A DNA stretch of 64,000 nt. It comes from Mytilus californianus. Its lineage: Eukaryota > Mollusca > Bivalvia > Mytilida > Mytilidae. Position 1 is the first letter of the stretch. Every line of letters begins with the position of its first letter. Below the pieces are notes generated by a model. The model was not told where the DNA came from and did no database searches. It saw only the letters and a list, made by a program, of their open reading frames with translations. Shown here one piece after another: positions 10,706-21,604 of this stretch. A program made the translations under genes and the position numbers. The stretch is from NCBI RefSeq assembly GCF_021869535.1, contig NW_026262712.1, positions 113,457,640-113,521,639 of the forward strand. The letters run 5' to 3'.

Positions 10706-11421
10706 GGAATCAGTTATGACGTAGACAGTAATCATTCTAATCATGTTCATTGACCATAACAACGATGAAAGCACATCATATAAGTGCGATTTGACATCAT
10801 ATAATGAAGTAAACCGAAACACATCATACAAGATTACAAGCAGATAATATAATGACACAACCACATCATATAAAGATGTTTGCATATAATATAAGGGAAA
10901 ATGCACATCATATTAGGATATTTGCACATAATATAAGTATGTTTGCAAGTCATATAAGTATATTTGGACATCATATAAGGATCTTTGCACATCATATAAG
11001 TACATTTGCACATTATATAAGTATATTTGCACATCATATAATTAAGTATATTTGCACATCGTATAAGTATGTTTGCACATCATATAAATATATGTTCACA
11101 TCACATAAGTACATTTGCACACTATATAAGTATATTTGCATATCATATAAGTATATTTGCATATCATATAAGTATATTTGCACATCATATAAGTATATTT
11201 GCACATCATATAGGGATGTTTGCACATCATATAAGGATATTTGCACATCATATAAGGATATTTGCACATCATATAAAGGTGTTTGCACATCATATAAGGA
11301 TATTTGCACATCATATAAAAATGTTTGCACATCATATAATGACAAGTCCACATCATATAAAGGTAAATGCACATCATAATATGAAAATGGGCATAACAAG
11401 ACAGTTTTGGCGTTCCATATG
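10706..11421 (-). mobile_element. minisatellite-core element, copy 2 (inverted)
   Basis: This is the inverse of the element at 4632-5129. It begins with the arm AATCAGTTATGACGTAGAC, continues with about 28 units of the 21-bp repeat, and ends with CAAGACAGTTTTGGCGTTCC. The array is about nine units longer than copy 1. Open frames of up to 175 codons in four frames are by-products of the 21-bp period. Confidence 0.75.
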
Positions 11422-12086
11422 TAAAGACCAAAAACGGGTATATGTTTTGAAGCTGGTAAAGTTTAAATTTCTTGTTTAGTGTTGGGTTTCTATTTGTTTG
11501 GGGCAGGGGAATAGCGATCTATTCAAAGTCTTTACATGACAAAACGGAACTGTCATTTGATGTTTCTCAGGGGCATTTTATCCATAATAGGACCTGCAGT
11601 GAATAGATGCCCTATTTAGTTAGCATAGTACAATTCAGTAAATGTAAAAAGATGCTATTGATTATATACAAAATTAACGTATCAAGTCAGTGACGATTTT
11701 TATCTGCCAATTTGAATAATTATCTGGTATTCAAAGCGCTACTAAAGAGTTGTCTAAAGAATTTATTTGTGTACAAAGGACAACAATAGACAATCAAATA
11801 GCATACAAACCAGAACAGCAGACTGCAAACAAGGAAAGCAGTGACACTTGTCAATGTAATGGTAAATTGGATGCAAAATTAAATACTTCTCTTTCACATA
11901 GATCATCGACACCAACAATATAATTGTTTTCATCTCCATATCCACTGATAAAATCTCCATAAATTGGAAAACTATAAATCACAGCGAATAGTCGATTTTT
12001 TCAATTGACATTCAATATACAAATGTCTAATCACAAAATATCATCCATATACTGGTAAGCCATTTGATTTACATTTGTCATTTCAA
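11422..12086 (-). other. probable 3' UTR of the minus-strand exon
   Basis: This lies directly downstream of the stop codon at 12087-12089 on the minus strand. TTTATT at 11762-11767 is an AATAAA polyadenylation signal on that strand. No repeat match was found from 11560 to 12086. Confidence 0.4.
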
Positions 12087-12958
12087 TCATAATAGTGTGC
12101 TCATTGCATTTTTTGAGGTTATATTATACACCGGAGAAACAACATTGGAATATGCACAATTGCGTGGTGCACAATCCGCATTCCTAACATCCATCGCTAT
12201 ATTGGCCTTAATAACCCACTTCGAATTGGCCCCTTCTCTAATCTCATTATTGTTAGCGGAATGATCGCGTAATATGGCGTCTTCACTTCTTGTTTTTAAA
12301 TATAAATTGATATCTCCATCTGAATATGACATCCTTGTATTATTTAAAGCAGATTTTTGAACAAGTGTCTTTTGTGATAAACTAATATACTTTGTATTTC
12401 CGGGAGGACAACCAATCTTCTGCAAATGCAAGCTTGCATTACCAATAGAATTTGAACCACCGCGGCTTTCGTCTAATGTTGTGCAATATGAATGCTCATC
12501 TTCCTCGCATTCGTTCATGTTAATGATTTGATAAGGATTGAGATAGTCGGTATCAGCAATAACGTCGAGATATGAATGATTAGGTGATTCTGTCGAATTG
12601 CTATTTGAAGAGTAATGTTTTGCCGTAGAATTCGATATGTTTAAATTATTTTGTGTCCATGGAGTTGTTGTCGTTTTCACCATTTTTGAGTCTCGTAGCT
12701 GAAGTCGGTTAATGATTTCTAACATATCTGGGTCATTTACCTCGGAGTCCTTTATTGATTCGTAATCCGATGAATCAATCTCCTGTAAAACAATGTCATT
12801 TGACTGGGAGCTATTAGTTTCTTGGCGTGTTATACCCAAGTGTGCAATACCGCGTTGCCCTTCCATATGTTTGTTGTTTAATATCATCCAAATGATAGGT
12901 AAACTGAAAAAACACAGTCCTAATACGAGACTTACTACCAAAAACATGTACAGGAATC
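12087..12958 (-). CDS. terminal exon of a host single-pass membrane protein
   Basis: A 3' terminal exon on the minus strand. A good splice acceptor (TTATTTTTTTTGTAG) ends at 12959, and the frame then runs 290 codons to a stop at 12087. The first residues (FLYMFLVVSLVLGLCFF and on) form one membrane helix, followed by a short basic-polar stretch and a long Ser/Asn/Asp-rich tail. The tail has several tyrosine sites (DYESI, SYLDV, DYLNPYQ, HSYCTTL), typical of cytoplasmic tails of bivalve EGF- or Ig-repeat type I receptors, where YLNPYQ-like motifs recur. That suggests phosphotyrosine signalling. The extracellular exons must lie at higher coordinates; none was found. The ATG at 12945-12947 is internal to the helix, not a true start. 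The receptor class is inferred. Confidence 0.7.
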
Positions 12959-13145
12959 CTACAAAAAAATAATACCTATATAAAGTATATATGTAGAAGT
13001 ATTAACTATTTCAAAGTAGATGTAACATTTTTTCAGCTAATAATATGACATCGTATCTTCTTCATATTTGTTTAAATACATTATGAGTTTGAGTGTCCAC
13101 TAGTATCTCAATTGTTTGTAAAACAACTAAAATATCTTTCCCTTT
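12959..13145. other. intron start region upstream of the exon
   Basis: AT-rich, with no match to other parts of the window. It contains the pyrimidine tract of the acceptor (on the minus strand). Confidence 0.4.
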
Positions 13146-13600
13146 AAAGTCTGATATTTGTAAAGCACTCTTTACGACCTTTCATTTGATATGCGACAAG
13201 CATACCTTCTGAAACTTTTCACTTTTCGCACTGACTGACCCTATCCACCTAAATTTTCAAGATCGGAAGTATATTTGTAATGTAGACTTGATGACCTTTC
13301 ATTTGCTATGCGACAACACCATCTACTAAAAAAAAATGATTTTTGCACTTAATACACCATCCTACTCATTTTTGGAGGACAGAAATTTGATATTTAAAAT
13401 GTACACATTATGACCTTTCATTTGATAAACGACAACCTTACCCTAGAAGACAATTTAATTTTTGCACTCAATGACTCCACCCACCCCATTTTTGGGGGAC
13501 GTCAATTTGATATTTGAAATGTACGCTTTATGGACTTTCAGTTGATATGCGACAACCTAACCATCTGAGAAGTTTAAATGACCCCACCCTTCCCACTGGG
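13146..13600 (+). repeat. tandem repeat, period 117-121 bp, four copies
   Basis: GACCTTTCATTTGATATGCG and close variants start at 13176, 13293, 13412 and 13533, each followed by CGACAAC and a CCA-rich segment. The copies are diverged. On the minus strand the array falls in the intron of the receptor-like gene. Confidence 0.75.
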
Positions 13601-14072
13601 ATAAAAAAGGGGTTTACAATTTTCATGTTTTAGTAGACCTTATTTAAACGATCAATTTGATATACCAAATGACCCCATTTGGCAAAGTGCCAAAAATGAT
13701 GCAATATCAATTGTATAAAAAGAACTTATGAAACTTACAAAGTCAATGTAAAACATGAAAATTTCAAATTGATTTTTTTGGGGGGTTTTTCATTGAATAT
13801 TTTTGGTAATTAGTCAAACATATAACCATGTTAAACTCTTTAATCTCTAAAAAATTCAGGTGGTAAGCTGTTGTTGATTCAGAAATACTTGCCTCCGCTC
13901 GCAAAATTTTAACTGCATTATCTCTTAAACGACAACAGATATCTCAAATCTGCTAAGTGAAAAATGATCTGCAGTTGAAGTACAACATTGTAACACAAAA
14001 TTGGGACATTCCAAAGTTTATCAAGGTCACAATGAATAATCAATTAAATATGATGCAATACCAAACGTTAAA
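13601..14072. other. no recognised feature
   Basis: No coding frame and no repeat match. Confidence 0.35.
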
Positions 14073-14557
14073 ACCGGAAGTCGTAAACATGGGACTACCA
14101 CCATTCAACTCATGACCACTTGACCTTTCATATGTCACAAGGTCAAGGCTATAGTACACTTTGAAGGTCAATGTGAAATCTAATCATGACCTTGACATTG
14201 ACCTCAAATTGAAGGTATTGAAATACTGATTAATTTTTTAATTTATAGTAGGTTGTTATCTGTTATCTTTTCAAATATATACACAAAATACTATATTTTT
14301 AAGAATTATATCGTCGTAGTTTTGAACGGATAATCGGACAGTTTTGAGCTTGATGTATAAAATGCAGAGCTCGTCGAGAGGGACATTTTATACACTAAAT
14401 GTATACAACAATCTCTTATTGTTTTCTTAATATGTAAGCTTGAAATTGCAGCGTAAATTTTTTGCACTCGGTGACCTTTGACCTTGAGTGCAAATGAAAG
14501 GTCACGTAAACTAATGATGATTGGTGAAAGTCCCATGTCTCCAAGACTTCCGGTTTT
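14073..14557. mobile_element. MITE with long imperfect terminal inverted repeats
   Basis: The left end AAAACCGGAAGTC..ACATGGGACT..CACCATTCA..GTGACC-like is the inverse of the right end (GGTGAAAGTCCCATGTCTCC, GACTTCCGGTTTT). The similarity extends for about 80-100 bp and includes the TGACCTTTCAT and AAGGTCAA blocks. The 490-bp unit has no transposase. An open frame on the minus strand is incidental. No clear target duplication is seen. Confidence 0.65.
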
Positions 14558-14939
14558 CGAAATAAATATTTTTCAAAAAATGTGTATAATAATTCAAGGG
14601 AAATAACTCATACAAGGGTTGATAACAAAAAAATTGTTTATGTTTATTAATATTGCCATCTGTTCTTGTACATGTTGCCATTTTCAAATTTATTCCATCT
14701 GTAATAACTTTTTAAAGAAAATGCAAATAAAAGAAATTGCTTCAAGGGGATATAACTCTCAAAGTGGAAGATGAAATCCTTCGCAGCCTCATATGGTAAT
14801 ACATCATGGTGAGATCTACCTATTATTCAAATAAGGTCATGATATCTTCAAAAACAATTAAAGAACCTTAGTGAGCGCGCTCACATACCCCACGTCCCCA
14901 CATTGTCATTGGAGAAATAAAATATGTGTAAGAAAAATA
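14558..14939. other. no recognised feature
   Basis: Contains GGGATATAACTCTCAAAG-like text of the kind that flanks molluscan repeats. No gene is visible. Confidence 0.35.
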
Positions 14940-15745
14940 AATTGTATAAGAAAAAAAAATTGAATCATAATTTCCTGTCAATATGCCCATCTACATAGTA
15001 TGTCCTTATTATCTACAAAGTTTCATGAAATTATGTTGTGTGGTTTCAGAGGAGTTGCGATGACAAACTGTTGCAGAAGTCCATTGAAGCAAATAAGTTC
15101 AAAGCGGCGTAACTCCTAGAAAAAAAATTGAATCATAATTTCCTGTCGATATGCACATCTACGTAGTATGTCCTTATTATCTAAAAAGGTTTCATGAAAT
15201 TCTGTTGTGTGGTATCAGAGGAGTTGCGATGACAAACTGTTGCAGTAGTACATTGAAGCAAAAAGTTCAAAGGGGCGTAACTCCTAGAAAAAAAATTGAA
15301 CCGTAATTTCCTGTCGATATGCACATCTACATAGTATGTCCTTATTATCTAAAAAGGTTTCATGAAATTCTGTTGAGTGGTATCAGAGGAGTTGCGATGA
15401 CAAACTGTTGCAGTAGTACATTGAAGCAAATAAGTTCAAAGGGGCGTAACTCCTAGAAAAAAAATTGAACCGTAATTTCCTGTCGATATGCACATCTACA
15501 TAGTATGTCCTTATTATCTAAATAGGTTTTATGAAATTCTGTTGTGTGGTATCAGAGGAGTTGCGATGACAAACTGTTGCAGTAGTACATTAAAGTAAAT
15601 AAGTTCAAAGGGGCGTAACTCCTAGAAAAAAAATCGAATCGCAATTTCCTGTCGATATGCACAACTACATAGTATGTCCTTATTATCTAAAAAGGTTTCG
15701 TGAAATTCTGTTGTGTGGTTTGAGAGAAGTTGCGATGACAAGAAA
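14940..15745 (+). repeat. tandem array, period 168-169 bp, five copies
   Basis: TTTCCTGTC.ATATGC starts at 14971, 15139, 15307, 15476 and 15645. Each unit also holds GAGGAGTTGCGATGACAAAC and GGCGTAACTCCTAG. Units two to four are very similar to one another, and the first is the most diverged. Confidence 0.85.
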
Positions 15746-15749
15746 CAGG

Positions 15750-15812
15750 ACTGACGGCATGACGGACTGACGGACTGACGGACTGACAGACTGACGGACG
15801 GACAGACAGACA

Positions 15813-15854
<42 letters not shown>

Positions 15855-15866
15855 ATGGGGTATAAC
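15750..15866 (+). repeat. GACGGACT microsatellite and terminal hairpin
   Basis: Short GACGGACTGACG-type repeats (15750-15822) lead to an imperfect hairpin at 15832-15864 (TTATACCC..GGGTATAA around CCGCAACTCGTTGC). This arrangement closes many molluscan non-autonomous repeats and probably marks the right end of the element carrying the 168-bp array. Confidence 0.6.
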
Positions 15867-16788
15867 GAGGGGGGCCATGTCAAAAAAAAAAAAATAAAAG
15901 GGAGATAACTTCTAAATGGGATGATGAAATCCTACACAAGGTCATCTGGTAATACTTCATGATGAGGTTTATCTATGGTCAAAATTTGGCCTTTATAACT
16001 CCAATAGAAACGAGGGAGGGCATGTCAAAAAATGTTGGAAGAAAAAAAAATATTAGAAAAACAATAAGGTCTTTCCTCGCGTAGTGGAAATACCTTAAAA
16101 ACATTAGAAAAACAATAAGGTCTTTCCTCACGTAGGGGAAAGCTCTTGATAACTGACAAATATTTAAACACGAGCAGTAGATCAATAACTACATATATAA
16201 ATGCTGATTCATTATTTAAAATTGGAATATTCTGAATAAAAGGAGACAAAGAGCAAGCTAATGTGGCATGCATTTATCTTATCATTAATACCAAAAACAA
16301 AATAAAGACGAAGATAAGATCTAAATAACAGCCTACGCGATGTATGGTGATGAATGCATATAATATTGCGTTATATTTTGTCGCTTCAATATTTCTAGTG
16401 GTAATTTGGCACAACTGAAGTAATTAATCTTTTCTAATTGGACAAAATATAAGGAAAAAGCTAAATAATCAATTCTTAAAGTGCTTTTACAAATCTAATC
16501 CGACATTTATTTTTAGAGATTATTGTTATATATAAACAAGAAAACATCAATACAAATTCCATGTGACCATTCTAACATAATAGACAGTTGGATTAAGAAG
16601 ATGATTGAAAACAAATGTGATTCAAAGGATCATAACGACTAGAAAATGGTAATAACAAAAACTTAAAATGGTGTGAGACCGGTGCGCCAACAGGGTTAGC
16701 TTGCTCTGTGCATGCATTACCGGTCATGCAAATCAATATTCAGTAAAAATTTCAGAACCAATAATAGGATAACATCAGTTATATATTT
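15867..16788. other. noncoding, with a short direct duplication
   Basis: AACAATAAGGTCTTTCCTC occurs at about 16060 and again at about 16110 (period about 50 bp). No gene is seen. The minus-strand open frames across the duplication are repeat-derived. Confidence 0.4.
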
Positions 16789-17494
16789 CAGGGGCCGGTA
16801 ACAAGAAGCTCTCTTATCACTTAAGATCATCATAAGACTGTCTTAGTGACAAAGAGTGTAACAAGAAGCAATCTTATATCAATCTTAGAATGATTGACAG
16901 CCCTTAAGACATTCGAATTTCTTACGGATTTAAGTAAATTCTTTGCATCCCCTTATCATTAACTTATCAATTCGGGTAACTCGAAAACACCTTTTTTTTT
17001 GTCCTTTAGTAAGAATTCTTTGCATCAACTTAAGAATTTACGTGCGTAACTTGATTCTCACTTAACACATTTTAATGTAAGTGTGGTTGTTCCCACCCTA
17101 AACTACTCTTTGAACGAAAATGGCACTTGTTTTACATATGATGAATAATTAACAGGCGAAGAAACCAAGATCGCTTGACAAGATGTTTATTCCATGACCG
17201 CTGCAATCCTCTTGATTTTTTGACGGATGGACAAAATATCGAAAACTATCGGTTAGACAGGGGAACATATATGACTTATTCCTCTACTTGCCCCCCTCCC
17301 CGATTTCAAATTTGGGGAAACTTGAATCACTTCTTTGTTTTGAAGAAAAGAAAGATTTCATTTAGAAACAAAAATAGTTTTTGCTTTTTTTACCCCAATT
17401 ATAATACCAAGCCCTATTTTTTCCTGATATTCTTTTAGACACTAAAATATCAAAGAAATTATTGTTTTTAATGTATACTTCTAACAACTGTCTT

Positions 17495-18195
17495 ATATAT
17501 ACTGATCCTCAAATTTTAAATAGTATCTATAATGATCCTCAAATTCCCCAAAGACTCAAAACATTGCCTTATATACTGATCCTCCAATTCCCCCCATAAC
17601 TTTAAAACACTGTCTTATCTATACTGATCCTCAAATTTCCCCCAAATATATAATATAGTATCTTATATATACTGATCCAAAAATTTTCCAAATAACTTTA
17701 AAACACTGTCTTACATGTATCTATACTGATCCTCAAATTTCCCCCAAAACTATAGAATAGTATATGATATATACTGATCCTCAAATTTCCACCAAACTAG
17801 TAAAATTACTAACGATATATCAATCTATCAGTACAGTTCGTTCCGTTAATGAAAAAGACCATATACATTATAACGGAATAAGCGGTATGAATATTGCGAT
17901 ATTTCTTATTTAAATATTTCAATTTAAATAAAATACCCTCGTATATATACTGATCCTCAAATTTTTACAAAAACTTCAAAACACCGTCTTATATACTAAT
18001 CCTCAAATTTTTCCAAAAACTATAAAATACTGTCTGGTATATACTCATCCTCAAATTTTTACAAAAACTTCAAAACATCGTCTTATACATAAGAATCCTC
18101 AAATTTCCCCAAAAACTATAAAATACTGTCTTATATATATATATATATATATCCTCAAATTACCAAAACAAAATTAAAACACTGTCTAATATAAA
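17495..18195 (+). repeat. minisatellite, period about 48 bp, about 13 units
   Basis: ACTGATCCTCAAATTT and variants recur at 17575, 17623, 17671, 17725, 17773, 17949 and 17995 and beyond, joined by AAAACACTGTCTTATATAT. The array is interrupted at 17805-17940 by 130 bp holding a small inverted pair (TTCCGTTA / TAACGGAA). An (AT)n run lies at 18138-18156. Confidence 0.75.
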
Positions 18196-18204
18196 CTGTC
18201 CAAG

Positions 18205-18322
18205 TAAGGAGCCTGTATTTCAGTGGTTGTCGTTTGTTGCTGCTGTTAAATTCTACGTCATTAAGTCTCTAGAGAGAGTTGTCTCATTGGTAATCATACC
18301 ACATCTTTTTATTTTTCAATGA
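18205..18322 (+). repeat. repeat A fragment
   Basis: CAGTGGTTGTCGTTTGTTG and GTTGTCTCATTGGTAATCAT, then ACCACATCTT, mark an internally deleted copy of repeat A. Confidence 0.7.
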
Positions 18323-18524
18323 TCTTCAAACTTCCACCCCAAAACTATAAAACATCATCGTTCTCGGTTACGAAAATGAATAAAATCTTTCCTTTATTCA
18401 TAATTAGATAACAAATGAAAATGCACAGTAAAATAAACTGTTTTTATTTGGCTATGACTAAATCAAAGAAAGAAAACGTTGACGGACAAGGACGGAAAGT
18501 TGGTAAGTGTGCTTAGAATAAGAC

Positions 18525-20430
18525 CGTCTAAAATGTATGTGAAGTTAGCAGCCGGTTCGTTATTCGATATTCGATATTCAATATCCAACCGGCTGCTAGC
18601 AATCGGTTGGATATTCAAAATTTAGTTGAAAATCATAAAAAAATTAAATACTTGATAACATTAAAAGCACGATTTTCATAGTTAAGAGGACTGATAAGAT
18701 ACGTAGGAAATCGTTTAATGACCTCTTCAAGCTGTCGTAAATTTTCGTTGTCGAATATAAACCCTTTTCTAAGTTGCACATTTGTCTGTATGTAATATAG
18801 ATTTTTATCAATAAAACAACTTCAAATATGTACTTTTATATATGATATTTCTTAAAACAAAAAGAAAAACCTATAACTCTAGAAACATTTAGAAATATAA
18901 ATAGAAATATTTATGGAAAGCCCAAAAAAGAAATATATAGTGAAAACCTACCTGAGACCGCTTGAATGAGGGTGAGACCCCCCTGGTCTTTCAATGTCCA
19001 TAAAATTCAACTTGATCATAGACTGTGTATATGTAAAGGTTGTATTAGAAGGATTTCCCAGAATAATGTCATCTTCGATATCTACGGAGGGCTTAGATTG
19101 TCACTTTTCATCTAAAAATTGTCAAAATTTTAGGACAAAGGGCACAGGGCAATGGTGAGAGCCCCCTGATCTCTCAATCTGCCTAATATTATGCAGACAT
19201 TTAGTTAATAGGTAGATACAAATGTGACTAAAAGGAATTTGGGTACACTTCCTGTCTTCTATGTTTACGGAGGGCCCAAATCTAAGCCCTCCGTAGATAT
19301 CGGGGATGACATTATTCTGGGAAATCATTATGATACAATCTTTATTTATACAGAGTCTATGAATTCGTCGAATTTTATAGACATTGAAAGTTCAGGGGGA
19401 TCTCACCATTGCCCTGTGCCCTTTGTCCTTAAATTTTGACAATTTTTAGCTGAAAAGTGACAACCTAAGCCCTCCGTAGATATTGAAGATGACATTTTTC
19501 TGGGACATCCTTTTGATACAATCTTTATTTATACAGAGTCTATGAATTCGTCGATTTTTATAGACATTGAAAGAACAGGGGGTCTCACCCTCATTTAAGC
19601 GGTCTAAGGTAGGTTTTCGCTATATATTTTGAATATCCAACTGGCACTTTGGGCCCTCCGTAAACATAGAAGACAGAAAGTGTATCCAAATTCCTTTTAG
19701 TCACGTTTGTATCTACCTATTAACTTACTGTCTGTTTAATATTAGGCAGATTGAGAGATCAGGGGGCTCTCACCATTGCCCTGTGCCCTTTGTCCGAACA
19801 TTTTGACAATTTTTAGCTGAAAAGTGACAATCTAAGCCCTCCGTAGATATCGAAGATGACATTTTTCTGGGAAATCCTTTTGATACAATCTTTATTTATA
19901 CAGAGTCTATGAATTCGTCGAATTTTATGGACATTGAAAGAACAGGGGGGTCTCACCGTCATTTAAGCGGTCTCAGGTAGGTTTTCACTATGTATTTCTT
20001 TTTTGGGGGCTTTCCATATATATTTCTATTTATATTTCTAAATTTTTTCTAGAGCGATCGGTTTTTGTTTTTGTTTTAAGAAATATTAGATATAAAATTA
20101 CAGTTTTGATGTCGTTTTATTGATAAAAATCTATATTACATAAAGACAAATATGCAAATAACATAAGCATTGATAAGGGTTTATATTTGAGGACAACGAG
20201 AGTTTAAGACAACTTGAAGGGGTGATAAAACGATTTCCTACGTATCTTTTCACTCCTTTCAACTATAAAAATCATGCTTTTAATGTTATCAAATATTATA
20301 TTTTTTATGATTTTCAACTAAATTTGAACATCAAACCGACTGCTAGCAGCCGGTTGGATATTGAATATCGAATATCGAATATCGAATAACGAACCGGCTG
20401 CTAACTTCACATCCATAACATTCGTCTAAA
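18525..20430. mobile_element. foldback element with long inverted arms and 8-bp flanking duplication
   Basis: Arms of about 740-780 bp (18533-19270 and about 19645-20422) are inverse copies, starting ATGTATGTGAAGTTAGCAGC. CGTCTAAA flanks both sides in direct orientation (18525-18532 and 20423-20430), fitting an 8-bp target duplication of the hAT type. Subterminal hairpins come from AGCAGCCGGTT / AACCGGCTGCT around ATTCGATATTCGATATTC. The centre (19270-19645) holds further partial, rearranged copies of the arm's inner part (CCCTCCGTAGATAT, GGTCTCACCCTCAT). Coding capacity is absent: the short open frames are translations of the repeats. Confidence 0.75.
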
Positions 20431-20784
20431 GGGTATTCTTTAATGATGTTAGGAGAAAGAAAAGATCGAGGAAAGAATGGTTCTGGTTACACTCTTAAAA
20501 GATTCTTAGCTCACTCTTTGTGCTATCGTAAACTATGACTTACGAGAACTTTAAGAGAAGTTACTTGTTACTGGCCCCAGGTCATTTGACAACTTTATCA
20601 TCTTAAGATTTATAGCCGCGAACATATCTCGTGACTTGAGACGTATGTTTCGTAATGGTGGGCATAACTCGCAAGGTATGTAGTATCAATATCATAACCC
20701 TTTTTAAAGCAGTTATTGGTGTAAGAAAAAATTATTCCGTTAATGTTATTATTTTTGAAAAAGGATTAAAAACAAGAGCCTCAC

Positions 20785-21115
20785 AAAAAACCGAGGGTGA
20801 TCTAAGGTGCTCTGGGAGGGTAAGCAGATCCTGCTCCAAATGTGACACCAATCGTGATGCTCATATAAATACAACAAATTTGAAAAGTCTAATTCGGAAG
20901 GTCACATTCGGGGAAAGGAGGACGGGATAATTGTGGTTTCGACAATTATAAAATAACCGTAGTCATCTGTGAAAACAGATATTTCAGGTCAACCAACTCT
21001 TAATGGCTTCCGTAAAATTTTCGTACTGTTGATTTCAACTCACCACTTGGAACTCTTGGTTTGATAGCTTCCTTTTGAGCAGAACTTTATCAAGGAAATC
21101 ATGATAGAAAACCAT
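20785..21115 (-). pseudogene. PLE reverse transcriptase C-terminus and 3' flank, decayed
   Basis: On the minus strand, a block with TATCATGATTTCCTTGATAA and ACCAAGAGTTCCAAG, then a TTTACGGA..GCCATTAAGAG segment, matches the decayed PLE copy at 34600-35260 and the thumb region of Naiad-type PLEs. The C-terminal LLxRKLxNQEFQ pattern is visible but frameshifted. Downstream sequence up to 20785 (GGTGATCTAAGGTGCTC) matches the 3' flank of the same family near 34615 and 25850. Confidence 0.6.
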
Positions 21116-21124
21116 ATCATGATA

Positions 21125-21205
21125 ATTCGTTTCAACACAGAAGAGCTGACTACTGGGCTGGTGATACCCTCGAGGAGAAAACCTTCGCCATGGGTTGGGC
21201 ATTCA
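21125..21205 (-). repeat. repeat F fragment
   Basis: GGTGATACCCTCGAGGAGAA and its flanks are the inverse of the blocks at 31600-31640 and 31960-32000. Confidence 0.6.
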
Positions 21206-21229
21206 TATTTAGTTATTTTATTATGAGCG

Positions 21230-21380
21230 ATAGCGAGTTGTAAAATACGAATATAAATAATTACTGAAATGAACTGATTGGTTCATTTTGCATTAGAATA
21301 GAGATAACCGTGTTGTATTTGATGTTTGGCCTACGTAAAACGTGGGTTTTACTGTCGCAAATTGAGTTTATCTGGTCTGA
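21230..21380 (-). repeat. half copy of the foldback element at 36939
   Basis: TTTTGCATTAGAATAGAGATA followed by GTGTTGTATTTGA and GTTTTACTGTCGCAAA is the inverse of 37030-37130. Only one arm and its flank are present. Confidence 0.6.
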
Positions 21381-21604
21381 AAAATAAGGTGTGGGTAACA
21401 GTCAACTTTGTGTATTAATGCGTTTTCGCTAAAAGTATATATACAGTGGTTATACTGGTTGACGATATATAATAGGTAGTCATATTAGAATACAAAGTAT
21501 TTTATAACTTAAAGACAGGACTCATTACTTGTATACCAAAGAAAGGTAGGCCAAAATGTTATCATTAGAATTGGCGACCTATCACATTACTGTGTGTAGA
21601 CTAT

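Larger units (their letters stand above)
16789..20581. mobile_element. candidate outer TIR element containing nested repeats
   Basis: The left end CAGGGGCCGGTAACAAG and the right end (inverse CTGGGGCCAGTAACAAG) form inverted termini about 3.8 kb apart. A weaker inverse similarity continues (CTCTCTTATC against CTTCTCTTAAAG, and CAAAGAGTGTAAC against GTTACACTCTT). CAGGGG starts suit hAT-like elements, but no 8-bp target duplication is visible and there is no transposase. The interior holds the 48-bp array and the foldback element. Confidence 0.4.

Noticed and set aside
10834-11479. Long open frames on both strands (up to 175 codons)
   Set aside because: Same 21-bp array in the inverted copy. 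The peptides are pure repeats of seven residues.
12064-12264. 66-codon plus-strand gene
   Set aside because: Shadow of the receptor-tail exon on the opposite strand.
14306-14536. 76-codon minus-strand gene
   Set aside because: It lies wholly within the terminal inverted repeats and centre of a MITE, with no family resemblance.
19122-19439. Paired 68- and 71-codon frames with the same C-terminus
   Set aside because: The shared peptide arises because the frames cross inverse copies of the foldback arm's repeats.
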